From Pedobacter polaris (GTDB taxonomy: Bacteria > Bacteroidota > Bacteroidia > Sphingobacteriales > Sphingobacteriaceae), in the NCBI RefSeq assembly GCF_005116505.1, contig NZ_SWBR01000002.1, positions 1,054,314 through 1,118,313 of the forward strand: 64,000 nt of DNA, written 5' to 3'. The position numbers and the translations under genes are program-made. The number at the start of each line of letters is the position of its first letter. The stretch's first letter is position 1. The notes under the pieces were generated by a model, which searched no databases, was not told where the DNA came from, and was given only the letters and a program-made list of their open reading frames with translations. Shown piece by piece: positions 16,762 to 27,016 of this stretch.

Positions 16762-19239
16762 CTAATATGGATCTACGTCTATTTGCGTAATTACGCTTTT
16801 AAAGTCTTTTTGGGCATTAAAATCTTTGATTGTATCTTTTAAAACAGATTTTACTTTTTGTATAGCTGCACTTTTTTCTATTTTGATAATGATTTGTTTA
16901 ATGTAATAATTTCTTATCCTAGCCACTAATGGTTGCTCAGGGCCAAGTATCCTATTCCCTAGTTGAGCTTTAAGTGAATTAGCTAGTGTTTGGGCCGCAA
17001 CATTAAGCACATTTGCATCTTTATGTTTTACATTAATGAAGATCAATCTGGCAAATGGAGGATAATTGAACTGTTTGCGTTCTGCCATTTCATCCATATA
17101 CATTTGGGCATAGTCGTTTGCTATTACTTGTTTAATGATTCTATGTGAATCATCATACGCTTGTATACATACTTTTCCTTGTTTTTCTCTTCTTCCTGCC
17201 CTGCCTGCTACTTGAGCTAACAATTGATAACTTCTCTCAAATGCCCTAAAATCTGGGTAATTCAGTAGTGTATCAGCATTAATTACACCTATAAGGCTTA
17301 CATTATCAAAATCTAAACCTTTGGCTACCATTTGGGTGCCAATTAAAATCTGCGTTTTTTTATCTTGAAAATCAGAAATAATTTGCTGCATGCCATTTTT
17401 TGTACGAGTGCTATCTAAGTCTAATCTTGCAATTTTAACTTCTGGAAAAATAAGGCTTAATTCTTCTTCTATCCTTTCTGTACCAAATCCTTTTTGCTCA
17501 ATATGAACCGAGCCACAAGCAGGACAAATATTTATACTATTTTGATGATAACCACAGTAATGGCAATGAAGTTTGCCACTAGTTTTATGAAAGGTTAAAC
17601 TAACATCACAATTCACACATTTAGGAGCATAGCCACAAGTTGCGCAAATTAAAATAGTGGCATATCCTCTTCTGTTTTGAAATAAAATGATTTGTTCCTT
17701 ATTTTCTAGCGCTGTCGACATATCATCAATCAAAACACTAGTAAAATAAGAGGTCATTTTTTTTCTTTTGGTTTCTTCTGCAATACTCACAACCTCCTGA
17801 ATAGGTAATTGTACACCTCCAAAACGTTCATTTAAAACTACTAGGCCATATTTATCAGTTTCTGCATTATAAAAACTTTCTATAGAAGGAGTAGCAGAAC
17901 CTAAAACTACTTTAGTTTGATGCAAGTGTGCAAGAAAAACTGCAGCATCTCTTGCCTGGTAACGTGGGGCGGGCTCATGTTGTTTGTAAGACGATTCATG
18001 TTCTTCATCAACCACAATTAATTTTAAATCTTTAAACGGTAAAAATACTGCAGAGCGAGCACCAAGTACAACTTGATACGAACCATTTAAAACTTTGTTC
18101 CAAATCTCAACACGTTCATTATCATTAAATTTAGAATGGTAAACCCCTATTTTATCTCCAAAATAACGTTTAATTCTTTCTACAATTTGAGTTGTTAATG
18201 CAATCTCTGGCAAGAGAAATAAAACTTGACCGCCAGATGCTATTGCTTTTTCTATTAACTTAATATAAAGTTGGGTTTTGCCAGATGCAGTAATCCCATG
18301 TAAAAGAACTACATCTTTATTTTCAAATTGAGTTTCTATTTCATTGAAAGCATTTTGTTGTGCTATACTCAATTTAAAATTCACTTCAAACTCATCATGA
18401 GAGTCATTTAACCGGCTAACCTGTCTTTTTTCTACAGTAAAGATATCTTTATCAATTAATGCTTTTAATGCCGCTTGTCCACTACCACCTTCTTCAAGTA
18501 GTTGATTTTTGGGAATTGAAACCTCAGTCTTTGCTAATTTTAAATAGGCTAACAATGCATCCAATTGTTTTGGTGCTTTCTCTAAAACGGTAAAAAGTTG
18601 CTTTAAATTCTCTTCCTCTTTATAAAACGGATTTAATGTTATGAATGATTTTAAAAGTGGTTTATATTTTTCAATAACCTCTTCCGCTATATAAATAGCT
18701 TCTTTTCCTATTAGTGAGTTTATAATTGGATAAACAGTTTTCTGCCCAAGTAATTCAACAACTTCATCTATACTCATGCGTTGTTGTTTATGCAAAACTT
18801 CAACAATAAGTGTTTCTTTCTCTGTTAGAATTAATTCATCAGGCAGTTCATCTTTTAATACTAAAATAGTTTCACTAGCTAATTTTAATCCTGTTGGTAA
18901 TGCTGCAGACATCACATCACCTTCATTACATAAATAATATGAAGTAATCCAATCCCAAAATTGAAACTGCTTTTCTGTAATTACTGGATATTCATCTACA
19001 ACGTCAATGATGTATTTAGCCTCATAAAATTCGGGAGGTTGTTGTACAATGTTTTTAACAAGTGCAGTATAAATTTTATGCTTGCCAAATTGTATAACAA
19101 CTCTTTTACCAATTTCTACTTTTTCATTCAACTCAAAAGGAACGCGATAAGTATAATTGATGGCTAAAGAAAGAGGCAAAATCACTTCTACAAAAAGTGT
19201 CTCTCGTTCTTGAAAATTTAAAGAGTCAGCAAATTGCAT
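16762..19239 (-). CDS. priA: Primosomal protein N' (replication restart helicase PriA)
   Basis: 3'-to-5' DNA helicase that reloads the replisome at stalled forks. The 825-residue protein has an N-terminal DNA-binding domain (about 15-105), Walker A GITASGKTQLY near residue 316, the DEEH box (VVDEEHESSYKQ) and a zinc region with all eight cysteines in four pairs (CATC, CVNC, CHYC, CPAC). Helicase motifs GTQMVAKGLDF and QVAGRAGRR follow. Its start codon overlaps the stop of the DUF423 gene upstream by one base, so the two form an operon. Confidence 0.95.
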   Translation of the reverse strand: MQFADSLNFQERETLFVEVILPLSLAINYTYRVPFELNEKVEIGKRVVIQFGKHKIYTALVKNIVQQPPEFYEAKYIIDVVDEYPVITEKQFQFWDWITSYYLCNEGDVMSAALPTGLKLASETILVLKDELPDELILTEKETLIVEVLHKQQRMSIDEVVELLGQKTVYPIINSLIGKEAIYIAEEVIEKYKPLLKSFITLNPFYKEEENLKQLFTVLEKAPKQLDALLAYLKLAKTEVSIPKNQLLEEGGSGQAALKALIDKDIFTVEKRQVSRLNDSHDEFEVNFKLSIAQQNAFNEIETQFENKDVVLLHGITASGKTQLYIKLIEKAIASGGQVLFLLPEIALTTQIVERIKRYFGDKIGVYHSKFNDNERVEIWNKVLNGSYQVVLGARSAVFLPFKDLKLIVVDEEHESSYKQHEPAPRYQARDAAVFLAHLHQTKVVLGSATPSIESFYNAETDKYGLVVLNERFGGVQLPIQEVVSIAEETKRKKMTSYFTSVLIDDMSTALENKEQIILFQNRRGYATILICATCGYAPKCVNCDVSLTFHKTSGKLHCHYCGYHQNSINICPACGSVHIEQKGFGTERIEEELSLIFPEVKIARLDLDSTRTKNGMQQIISDFQDKKTQILIGTQMVAKGLDFDNVSLIGVINADTLLNYPDFRAFERSYQLLAQVAGRAGRREKQGKVCIQAYDDSHRIIKQVIANDYAQMYMDEMAERKQFNYPPFARLIFINVKHKDANVLNVAAQTLANSLKAQLGNRILGPEQPLVARIRNYYIKQIIIKIEKSAAIQKVKSVLKDTIKDFNAQKDFKSVITQIDVDPY

Positions 19240-19625
19240 TATTTATCCTTTAACGCAGCTAAAAATAGACACACCCAACCTAAAATAAAACACAAGCCGC
19301 CTAAGGGTGTAATTGGACCAACATATTGGGCTATTGATGAAAAATAAGCATCTTTTAGAGCCAATAAATAGAGTGAGCCTGAGAAAAAGATAATTCCTGC
19401 TGTGAAGAATAAAAAAGCAAAACCGATTAGTTTATTTTTATAACGAGCAAAGGTTGATAAATATAATAATGCAAATGTATGATAGAATTGATACTCAACC
19501 CCTTTTTGCCAAATTGCTAATGAAGATGTATCAATTAAATTTTTAAGACTGTGCGCACCAAAAGCACCTAAGACTACAGCTAAAGCACCAAAAAAAGCTG
19601 CTGTGAGGATTATTCGTTTGTTCAT
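19239..19625 (-). CDS. DUF423 small membrane protein
   Basis: A 128-residue inner-membrane protein with four predicted transmembrane helices (near residues 5-25, 45-60, 68-88 and 100-122). It has the DUF423 (YgdD-like) features FGAHSLK near the N-terminus, YQFYHTFALL, and the C-terminal TPLGGLCFILGW. The family function is not established. It is upstream of priA with a one-base overlap. Confidence 0.88.
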   Translation of the reverse strand: MNKRIILTAAFFGALAVVLGAFGAHSLKNLIDTSSLAIWQKGVEYQFYHTFALLYLSTFARYKNKLIGFAFLFFTAGIIFFSGSLYLLALKDAYFSSIAQYVGPITPLGGLCFILGWVCLFLAALKDK

Positions 19626-19695
19626 AGTTAATCGGCTTTATACTTTGCTAAATTAAGAAAATGCCCTTATAATCTCTGTAATACTAAAATTAAAT

Positions 19696-19703
19696 TAAAT
19701 TTG
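19696..19703 (+). promoter_or_regulatory. Bacteroidota -7 promoter element
   Basis: TAAATTTG fits TAnnTTTG and lies 11 bases before the ATG at 19715, so the transcript would be almost leaderless unless translation begins later. Confidence 0.45.
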
Positions 19704-19714
19704 TATGATTAGCC

Positions 19715-21292
19715 ATGAGAAGAATATATATTACACTAGCGGTTTTATTAATAGGGATGATTGGTATGGCTTATCTGTACTTTTCTAACCTAAATACAGA
19801 AACCAACCCAAACGATTTATCCTTAAATGCTGCAACAGCAAATTCAGCAATTGTTTTCAGTTTTGAAAATGATAAAAGCTTTTATGAAATTTTGAGTGGG
19901 CAAGATTTATTTCAACTTATATTGGGGGAAAATAAAGCCAAACAATTTAAATCTTTAAAAGAAAATTTAGCTCACCAGAATGAAATTAGTGCTGCATTGA
20001 GTGGTCAGAAAATTTATATAAGTTTTTTACCAGAAACAGCTGGCAAAGTTGATTTTTTGATTAGTACACAACTGAAACCTAAAACTGATCCACTAAAAAT
20101 ATTAAATGGATTAAATGTCAAAACCACCATAAACAAAGTTGCTAATGTTTATCAAATTACTTTTGCAGATAGCACAAATTGTTTTGTAGGTATTAAAGAT
20201 ATGCTAGTGCTCATTTCTAATGCACCAGCTCCAATTGAGAGTTTATTTAAAGAAAAAAATAATAATGATATCGCTTTTTCAAACTACGTAAAAGCCAATA
20301 GTAGATATAATAAAAATACATTGGCAAATCTTTATCTTAATTACAATAAAGCTCCTCAATTACTTAAAAGCATATTAAATAGCAATTTAACAGGAGAACT
20401 TAGCTTGTTTAATAAGCAAAGCACATACGCTGCATTAAGTTATAATTATAGCACAGAAAAAATACTATTTAATGGTACTACCACTATTAATGAGGCAAAC
20501 AATTATTATAAACTATTCACATCTTTAGCAGAACAAAAGATAATCATCAACACCATACTTCCAGCAAAAACTGCGAATTATGCAATATACAGCATTAACG
20601 ATTATACTAAATGGTATCCAAAATTAACCAATTGGTTTGCACAGAAAAAACAAAAAGACAAAATTGAAAAGGATATTGAGACTATAAATCAAAAATATAG
20701 AGTTGATTTAGGGCAAATTCTTCCAAAATATTTTAAAAACCAGTTCATTACATTTCAACTCTATACTGGAGAAAAATTTGGCGCTGTTGCACTAAATAAT
20801 GGGGAAAAATTAAATCAGTTATTGTTAGATTTAAGTACAGAATATGCTTCAGATATAAGAATTTTTAAGGATCCAAATATTCCTTATTCCTTCTTTGGAG
20901 AGCCCTTTAAAAAATTTGAAAGACCATTTTATACCATTATAGATAATTACCTAATAATGGCTAATAATGCGAGCAGCATACAGGCATTTATAAACAGTTA
21001 TAGTAATAATGATTTATTAATTAATAATGAAGATTATATCAATTTTAATGATCAGCTTTCTTCATCAGCTACTATCTGTTTTTATGTGAACAATAAAAAT
21101 TCAAACCTTATTTTTAGCCGTAATTTGAAAATGCCTTTCTATAAGCAATATCAATCTACAAATGGCTTTAGAGATTTTGATGCATTTAGTTATCAGTTAT
21201 CAGGAGATAATGATAAATTTTTAACTAATTTACTACTTTATAAAAAACAAGAAAAGGCGATTGTGCCAGATACTTTAAAAGCAAATCCTTAA
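19715..21292 (+). CDS. Membrane-anchored hypothetical protein (525 aa)
   Basis: No family recognised with confidence. A single N-terminal hydrophobic segment (residues about 4-24) is followed by a large Asn/Lys-rich extracytoplasmic domain. Repeated patterns such as AYLNY/NLYLNYNKAP and FGAVALNNGEKL suggest a mixed alpha/beta fold of the DUF3352-like sort, but this is weak. It is 11 bases upstream of an outer-membrane protein gene, so the two are likely co-expressed envelope proteins. Confidence 0.7.
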   Translation: MRRIYITLAVLLIGMIGMAYLYFSNLNTETNPNDLSLNAATANSAIVFSFENDKSFYEILSGQDLFQLILGENKAKQFKSLKENLAHQNEISAALSGQKIYISFLPETAGKVDFLISTQLKPKTDPLKILNGLNVKTTINKVANVYQITFADSTNCFVGIKDMLVLISNAPAPIESLFKEKNNNDIAFSNYVKANSRYNKNTLANLYLNYNKAPQLLKSILNSNLTGELSLFNKQSTYAALSYNYSTEKILFNGTTTINEANNYYKLFTSLAEQKIIINTILPAKTANYAIYSINDYTKWYPKLTNWFAQKKQKDKIEKDIETINQKYRVDLGQILPKYFKNQFITFQLYTGEKFGAVALNNGEKLNQLLLDLSTEYASDIRIFKDPNIPYSFFGEPFKKFERPFYTIIDNYLIMANNASSIQAFINSYSNNDLLINNEDYINFNDQLSSSATICFYVNNKNSNLIFSRNLKMPFYKQYQSTNGFRDFDAFSYQLSGDNDKFLTNLLLYKKQEKAIVPDTLKANP

Positions 21293-21303
21293 GTTAACAA
21301 GCA

Positions 21304-22719
21304 ATGAAGAAAATTTACTTTTTACTTATTGGATTTCTGTTATTGGCTAGCGAGGTAGGTGCCCAACATTATGCATTGTATAATACTAGAACATTATTTG
21401 ATGCCTTTGAAAATCCAGCAATAAGAACTTTCACTTTAGATAGTTCAGGTAAATTTGCTTCTAATTTTTTCTTGCCAAACTTTAGCATCAATGCTGCAAA
21501 TAAAGGTAGTGCAGAATCAATTATCAGAAGCATTACAAATGAACGTATTTATAATACTGAAACATTACCATTAGGCACTGGAGAGTTAAATAAAGTCTTT
21601 CAAAATACCAATATCTATTTACTGACTTTTAGAATTTTCAGCTCCTATAAATACAATCAAGAAGTAGGATTCGCTTGGCAGCTTCGTTCTGACGCTTATG
21701 GGGCATATACAAATGAGAGTTTGGCAATCTTTGATAATTATCAAAGATTTAGTGAGCAAACACCATACAATGATGTTTTTAACAACAGTGCTTATCAACA
21801 ATCTTACCATCAATTTAGTGTGAGTGTGAGGGAAAATTGGGACAAAAGATTAGCATTTGGTTTAAAACTTAGTTTATTAAGTGGAATAGCTTATAATTCA
21901 CTACAAATTAACAACTCATACTTTTACTCTGACATACCAAACGAAAGGTTAGATATTGGTTTAAATGGGATTTACAAAGGAAGTTTTATAGCAAGTAATG
22001 AACTAGAAAGAAAAAATTTGATTCCTACTTTTAAAAACCCTGGATTATCCATGACTATAGGAACTACATACGCTTCTAAAAGTGGATATTTTTTAATGGG
22101 TAATATAAAAGACTTAGGGTTTATTAGATGGAATAAAGACTCGCATGTTGCTAAACTCAATGCCCTAGAAAGCATATACAATCTCTCTACTAAAAGCACA
22201 GAAGAAATCAATAATCAAATTACAGATTTAGTTTATGATGCTGACGAGCAAAAATCTTTCGTAACCACTACCAACGCAAAAGCAGATTTTCTAATTTCTA
22301 GAACTTTTGGCTTTTACAAACCTAGTTTTATTGTTTCTAAAAACTTATTTCATTCTGGAGGGGATCTGGCCCTTGTTAATACATTTAAAGTTGATAAATT
22401 TTCTGCTAGTTTAACACCAGTTTACAACTTTAATAATTTTATTATGATTGGAGTACAAGGTATGTATCGAACTCCAAATTTCGAATTCTTTTTGGGAAGT
22501 GACAATATTGGCAAATCCATCTCACTTGCAAAAGGCATTAAACAAAGTGATGCTACTATTGGAACTGGTTATAATGCTGGTTCTGTATACATGGGTTTGG
22601 GCATTAAATTTGGCAGAACTGTTAACCACCCTATGAATTTAAGTACTATGCCAGGTGTAAATGGTGAGAAACCCTATAAAGGTTTTTTTAGAAGCTTATT
22701 TACTTTCTTCAAAAAATAA
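21304..22719 (+). CDS. Probable outer-membrane beta-barrel protein (DUF5723-like)
   Basis: A 471-residue protein with a signal peptide (MKKIYFLLIGFLLLASEVGA-Q). It has the N-terminal YNTRTLFDAFENPA segment and long alternating aromatic/polar strands ending in MGLGIKFGR, typical of Bacteroidota outer-membrane barrels and like DUF5723 proteins. No catalytic motifs are seen. It is downstream of the membrane-anchored hypothetical gene by 11 bases. Function unknown. Confidence 0.75.
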   Translation: MKKIYFLLIGFLLLASEVGAQHYALYNTRTLFDAFENPAIRTFTLDSSGKFASNFFLPNFSINAANKGSAESIIRSITNERIYNTETLPLGTGELNKVFQNTNIYLLTFRIFSSYKYNQEVGFAWQLRSDAYGAYTNESLAIFDNYQRFSEQTPYNDVFNNSAYQQSYHQFSVSVRENWDKRLAFGLKLSLLSGIAYNSLQINNSYFYSDIPNERLDIGLNGIYKGSFIASNELERKNLIPTFKNPGLSMTIGTTYASKSGYFLMGNIKDLGFIRWNKDSHVAKLNALESIYNLSTKSTEEINNQITDLVYDADEQKSFVTTTNAKADFLISRTFGFYKPSFIVSKNLFHSGGDLALVNTFKVDKFSASLTPVYNFNNFIMIGVQGMYRTPNFEFFLGSDNIGKSISLAKGIKQSDATIGTGYNAGSVYMGLGIKFGRTVNHPMNLSTMPGVNGEKPYKGFFRSLFTFFKK

Positions 22720-22815
22720 AACTAAATAGTTTATTAAGTTTATGCCAAAGCCAAGTATATCATTTCTGTTCTAGGCTGGACTGCTTTTATTGATAAAGGA
22801 GGTTCTAATCAAAAA

Positions 22816-23505
22816 TTAAAGCAATTTGCGCTTAGGGGTTGTAAAGACAAAATCTTTTAAATAAAAAGGTTCGAAATAAGCAACATCTTCAAAATCTTTT
22901 TGTTGAAAAGCTCTGTAAGCCAATGCACTCATATAAGCAGCAGAATTGTAATTACCCTCAGAAAAATGTGCATTATAGTGTGTTAAAACAGGTGCACATT
23001 TTGCTGATCCATCACCAATAAATGTTATAGAATGCTCTTCTAGTTCAAGTATAAAGCTTTTTTCATCAACTATCTTGGCATTAACTGCTTCTATTTCTTG
23101 CAGTTTATTATCATAAACAGAAGTAAAAACTTCCATTCTTCTTGCATCTATCATTGGACAAATTAATCCCCCATAATTTGGGTGTTTAATTAAAAATCCA
23201 TTTGCCATCATTTGTAAAGTATTAATACCAATCAAAGGCTTATCTAATGCAAAACATAAACCTTTTGCCGTAGAAACGCCAATACGTAAGCCAGTATAAG
23301 ATCCAGGACCTTTACTCACAGCTACAGCATCTAAATCTGCATATTTCAATTTTGCAGTTTTCATCACATCCTCAATAAATAAGGTTGAGCGAGCAGCATG
23401 AATATTTTGAGCTGTTTCTTCTTTGAGTGCAATCGTTTCTCCGTTCAGAGAAATAGCTACGGAACAAACTTGGGTAGCGGTTTCAATTTGTAAAATAGTT
23501 GCCAT
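22816..23505 (-). CDS. tsaB: tRNA threonylcarbamoyladenosine biosynthesis protein TsaB
   Basis: Partner of TsaD/TsaE in making t6A at position 37 of ANN-decoding tRNAs. The 229-residue protein has an actin-like ASKHA fold, with the N-terminal QIETATQVCSVAI, the family segment VAVSKGPGSYTGLRIGVSTAKGL in the middle (around residues 62-84), and MIDARRMEVF. The length is normal. It lies upstream of a non-coding gap of 63 bases before yidD. Confidence 0.93.
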   Translation of the reverse strand: MATILQIETATQVCSVAISLNGETIALKEETAQNIHAARSTLFIEDVMKTAKLKYADLDAVAVSKGPGSYTGLRIGVSTAKGLCFALDKPLIGINTLQMMANGFLIKHPNYGGLICPMIDARRMEVFTSVYDNKLQEIEAVNAKIVDEKSFILELEEHSITFIGDGSAKCAPVLTHYNAHFSEGNYNSAAYMSALAYRAFQQKDFEDVAYFEPFYLKDFVFTTPKRKLL

Positions 23506-23568
23506 TTTGTAAATATAGCTAAAAGGTAGAAAGACTAAGTGAAGAGTTACCCTTTAGGGGATTTAGGG

Positions 23569-23799
23569 TTAAGGAACTGGATCATGGCCATGTTTACCCC
23601 AGGGATGACAACTGGCAATACGTTTTAGAGTTAGCCAACCACCATAAAAAGGACCATGCTTTTTAATCGCTTCTACACCATATTGTGAACATGTAGGGGT
23701 AAACCTGCAACTTGCACCTAATAATGGGGATAATAACAACTGATAAAGCCTAATAATGCCCAAAAAAAGCCACGAAAACAAAAGTTTAATTATTTTCAT
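23569..23799 (-). CDS. yidD: Membrane protein insertion efficiency factor YidD
   Basis: A 76-residue peripheral inner-membrane protein that aids YidC-dependent insertion. It shows the N-terminal amphipathic stretch [13 protein letters not shown] and the cysteine-containing signature [20 protein letters not shown], then RIASCHPWG. It overlaps the end of rnpA by 14 bases, the classic rpmH-rnpA-yidD order. Confidence 0.95.
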   Translation of the reverse strand: MKIIKLLFSWLFLGIIRLYQLLLSPLLGASCRFTPTCSQYGVEAIKKHGPFYGGWLTLKRIASCHPWGKHGHDPVP

Positions 23800-24181
23800 T
23801 TGTAGTAATTTGATTGGCTAATTTTTTAAGAGCTAGAGTCAGCTTTTTTTCAAAAAAAGAATAATCATATTTCTCTTTACCTACATATTGCAAAGACAGT
23901 AGCAATAATTCATCACGGTTAACCAATGATGAATAAAGTAGTTCTCCTTTTTGTAAACGATAAACTTCACGTGTTCTACGCTTAATAAGGTTACGATCTA
24001 CAGCATGTTTGTATCGTTTTTTTGCAACATTAATAACAACCTGAGTAGGATATTGATGAGGCTCGACTACAAAAAAATAAGTAATTCGAAATGGGTATAA
24101 TAAAAAAGAAGAACCGTTTTTGAATAGCAAGTCTAATGACTTTTTACTACACAACCGTTCTTCTTTATTAAATTTGTTCAT
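23786..24181 (-). CDS. rnpA: Ribonuclease P protein component
   Basis: Protein subunit of RNase P, which matures tRNA 5' ends. The 131-residue protein starts at [20 protein letters not shown]; an in-frame extension to 24223 lacks family similarity. The conserved RNR-type segment [19 protein letters not shown] is intact and binds the RNA subunit. It lies 62 bases downstream of rpmH. Confidence 0.93.
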   Translation of the reverse strand: MNKFNKEERLCSKKSLDLLFKNGSSFLLYPFRITYFFVVEPHQYPTQVVINVAKKRYKHAVDRNLIKRRTREVYRLQKGELLYSSLVNRDELLLLSLQYVGKEKYDYSFFEKKLTLALKKLANQITTNENN

Positions 24182-24243
24182 GTTTTTTGATTGCAATTTT
24201 GCAGGTAGACTGCTTACACCCAAAAACAGGTGGCAATCAAAAA

Positions 24244-24402
24244 TTATGCTTTATGACGACGCTCGTCAGAAACTGATAATCTTTTTCTTCCTTTTGCACG
24301 GCGAGAAGCTAATACTCTTCTACCGTTTGCTGTAGCCATTCTTTCGCGGAAGCCATGTTTGTTTCTTCTCTTTCTTTGCGAAGGTTGGAATGTTCTTTTC
24401 AT
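24244..24402 (-). CDS. rpmH: 50S ribosomal protein L34
   Basis: Read directly from the reverse strand: a 52-residue, highly basic protein beginning [20 protein letters not shown] and ending [10 protein letters not shown]. The core [19 protein letters not shown] is the L34 signature. It is first in the rpmH-rnpA-yidD operon, with a canonical promoter 42 bases upstream. Confidence 0.97.
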   Translation of the reverse strand: MKRTFQPSQRKRRNKHGFRERMATANGRRVLASRRAKGRKRLSVSDERRHKA

Positions 24403-24443
24403 AACTGTATAATATCTTAACTAGAGTTTTTAAATAAGAGGTG

Positions 24444-24474
24444 CAAATATAACGCGATTTTATTATAAATGCAA
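24444..24474 (-). promoter_or_regulatory. Bacteroidota promoter of rpmH-rnpA-yidD
   Basis: On the reverse strand TTG (24474-24472) is followed 20 bases later by TATATTTG (24451-24444), matching TTG-N19/20-TAnnTTTG. This is the most complete promoter seen in the window. Confidence 0.7.
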
Positions 24475-24554
24475 GAGGCAAATAGTTTTATTTTTTATTT
24501 ATTATGAAAGTCGGTACAGTCCTAAAAACTACTTCTATAAAAATATTTCAAATT

Positions 24555-26981
24555 TTATTTAACTGTGTAATTAAATATACTTCTACCTACCTTTCCATCA
24601 GCGTTGATACCTTCTACAACAACTTTGTAAGTACCTAGCCCATCAGCATTAAAATAATTTAATGTTTTTTTATTGTCTTTATCAATGATCACATTCGGGT
24701 TCCAATAAATGGTTGAGCGTAAATCTGGTTTAGGATTATTAATAGCAGGAAGGTATTTAGGTGAATAAAACTCTTTCACTACATCATATCCTTTTGGCAT
24801 AAATGTGATGATTCCAGGAGCATATTGGTTAACCGCTCTTGCTTTCCCTTGTTTTGCTGTCACAATAATTACTCCACCAAAACCACCACTTAAACCATAG
24901 ATAGAAGTTAAAGCTGCACTTCTGAGTACTTCTACAGTCTGTATATCATCAACATTCATTTCTCGTATAAAATCTGGAGTTACAAATGTTCCATTTAATA
25001 CAAATTGTACAGGTGCCGGACCCTCACTAGAAATACCCCCCATATTTCTAGTGAAATAAATAGAATCATTCATTTCTACAATACCGTTTATATAATTTTT
25101 TAAGTAGTCAAAAAGACTAAAACTAGCGCTTAGCATTTCAGCACTAATCACTTTATCAGCATTTCCTGGACCATTTAAATTGGTTGAATTTTCTATTCCA
25201 GGCACTTTTTTAACACCCTTAATTTCTACTTGCTTTAGTTGTAGTTCCTTATTATTGTTATAACTATAAAATAACTGCTGATACTGATTTTTACTATTAA
25301 GCACATAATTATCCATTTCATAATCAATTTTATGCTTAAGAAGCTCACCACTTTTAAAGGAAGGCAACTTATTCTCATTTAGTTTTATTTTCACATTTTT
25401 TTTTTCACTTGCATTTCGAGCTTGCAGGCCAAATGTTGTACTATCGGTAAAACCAATCCCATCAAATGAAAAAATACCATTACTATTAGTAATTGTATCT
25501 GTGGTAAATGACGCCCCTTTACCAGAAAAGAGCAAAACCTTTCCATTAACGATAGGTAAACCCGAATTCGTAGTTACACTACCAGAAATATCTATTCCCT
25601 TTTCAACTTTGTAAGCTAAAGGTAAGCTAGTATTGCTCATTACGTCTGACCACTTAAACCTTCTCCAGCCTTGCGTTAACATTAGGTAATCAAGATTTTT
25701 TGATGCTTCTGTATTAGTGTGATTAAAATAATAGTTTGGTTTTTCTACGTAACCTTTTAAATCAGATGTTAGTAATAAGTTAGATAAAATACTTACTTCA
25801 TCATCTTCCTTATATGGAACCTTTGTTTCGTCAGTTACTGAAACAGAATAGCTCCCCATTGCCACTACTTCATTTACTCCTAGTATGTTAATTTTTAAGT
25901 CAATACGCTCTCTTTTATTATATTCCTTTTTATCTGCTATAATGCTAATTTTTAAATTATCATTGTTATCATTAAAAACCAGTCTCTCTACAAGTGGTTG
26001 ATTGGATGAATTAAATAAGGTGATTTGAGTTACACCTGTAGGTAACAAATTTTTTGCAATAGTTGTTTGTATAATTTGTTTTGCCGTAAATTTAGAGGCA
26101 TAATATACTTCACCACCACTTTGAGCGACTAGTATCAGTTCCTTATTATCAATAAACTGTGGTGAAACCGAAATCCGAACAGAGAATTTAGTACTATCTG
26201 CAGTATTTATTAACATTACAAAACCTTGGTCTTTAGCTTGTGGTAAAACTGTTTCTTTTTTCAGACCATTAAACTCATAAACAGCAGTATAGACCTCCCC
26301 CATGCTTGGTGCCAGGGCAAACACACCCATGCCAAATTGATTGCTTTCGAATTCTATAATTTTTTCATTTGACTTATTAATGATATAGCCTTTTACTTTC
26401 TTACCAAGTCCGTTCTCATCTATACATTTAAAAGCTACCTTTGATCTAATACCCATTACCAAATCACCACTTTCTGGGAATATTGAAAACTGAATATTTG
26501 AAGGTTTCTTTACATTGGTTATTGTATTTTGTTCAAATGGATTTTCAATTATAATTGGTTTTTTAAAGTATAATTCTTGATCGAAATTTCGCATCCAATT
26601 CGTAAAGGCATAAACAACAAAGTTGCCTTTTTTTAAACCTATTGGTATTGCAACATGTCCATTACCCAATCCAGCATTAAGCTGTATTTTTTGCTGAAAT
26701 AGTACAGAATCTTTATCGTTTACTACAGTAACATTAAGTGTTTTACTAATATTACTAGGCATATTTAATTTAGCGTTAACTACATATGCTTTAAACCAAA
26801 TTGTATCACCTGCTGCATAATAAGGCTTATCGAAATGCAAATGAACCTTTTCTTGAGGTCTGTCTGCACTAAATTTCTGCAATGATTCTACAATTTTAAC
26901 GGTTTGGTCCTGCGCAGACACGAAGGTTTGTATTGCTAAGAAAAATACAAAAAAAGATATAAGAATCGGTTTAATTTTCAT
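24555..26981 (-). CDS. Secreted MG2-domain protein with TonB-plug-like domain
   Basis: An 808-residue secreted protein (signal peptide to SAQ). The N-terminal part has the macroglobulin-like pattern HFDKPYYAAGDTIWFKAYVV. A carboxypeptidase-regulatory-like segment follows (ISGSVTTNSGLPIVNGKVLL), then a receptor-plug-like stretch (VQFVLNGTFVTPDFIREMNV, then VEVLRSAALTSIYG and GGVIIVTAKQG). No beta barrel follows, so this is not a transporter by itself. Proteins of this design are common in Bacteroidota and are of unclear role. The start at 26981 is six codons inside the longest frame. It lies 35 bases after the LytTR regulator, so it may belong to that operon. Confidence 0.75.
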   Translation of the reverse strand: MKIKPILISFFVFFLAIQTFVSAQDQTVKIVESLQKFSADRPQEKVHLHFDKPYYAAGDTIWFKAYVVNAKLNMPSNISKTLNVTVVNDKDSVLFQQKIQLNAGLGNGHVAIPIGLKKGNFVVYAFTNWMRNFDQELYFKKPIIIENPFEQNTITNVKKPSNIQFSIFPESGDLVMGIRSKVAFKCIDENGLGKKVKGYIINKSNEKIIEFESNQFGMGVFALAPSMGEVYTAVYEFNGLKKETVLPQAKDQGFVMLINTADSTKFSVRISVSPQFIDNKELILVAQSGGEVYYASKFTAKQIIQTTIAKNLLPTGVTQITLFNSSNQPLVERLVFNDNNDNLKISIIADKKEYNKRERIDLKINILGVNEVVAMGSYSVSVTDETKVPYKEDDEVSILSNLLLTSDLKGYVEKPNYYFNHTNTEASKNLDYLMLTQGWRRFKWSDVMSNTSLPLAYKVEKGIDISGSVTTNSGLPIVNGKVLLFSGKGASFTTDTITNSNGIFSFDGIGFTDSTTFGLQARNASEKKNVKIKLNENKLPSFKSGELLKHKIDYEMDNYVLNSKNQYQQLFYSYNNNKELQLKQVEIKGVKKVPGIENSTNLNGPGNADKVISAEMLSASFSLFDYLKNYINGIVEMNDSIYFTRNMGGISSEGPAPVQFVLNGTFVTPDFIREMNVDDIQTVEVLRSAALTSIYGLSGGFGGVIIVTAKQGKARAVNQYAPGIITFMPKGYDVVKEFYSPKYLPAINNPKPDLRSTIYWNPNVIIDKDNKKTLNYFNADGLGTYKVVVEGINADGKVGRSIFNYTVK

Positions 26982-27016
26982 TGCGTAAATTTTATTCAAT
27001 TTAGCAATAAAATTAA

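Noticed and set aside
16682..16765. A 27-codon frame beginning MTTKQAAVNVAIIL
   Set aside because: It overlaps the end of priA on the other strand, has no promoter or neighbour and resembles nothing known; probably chance.
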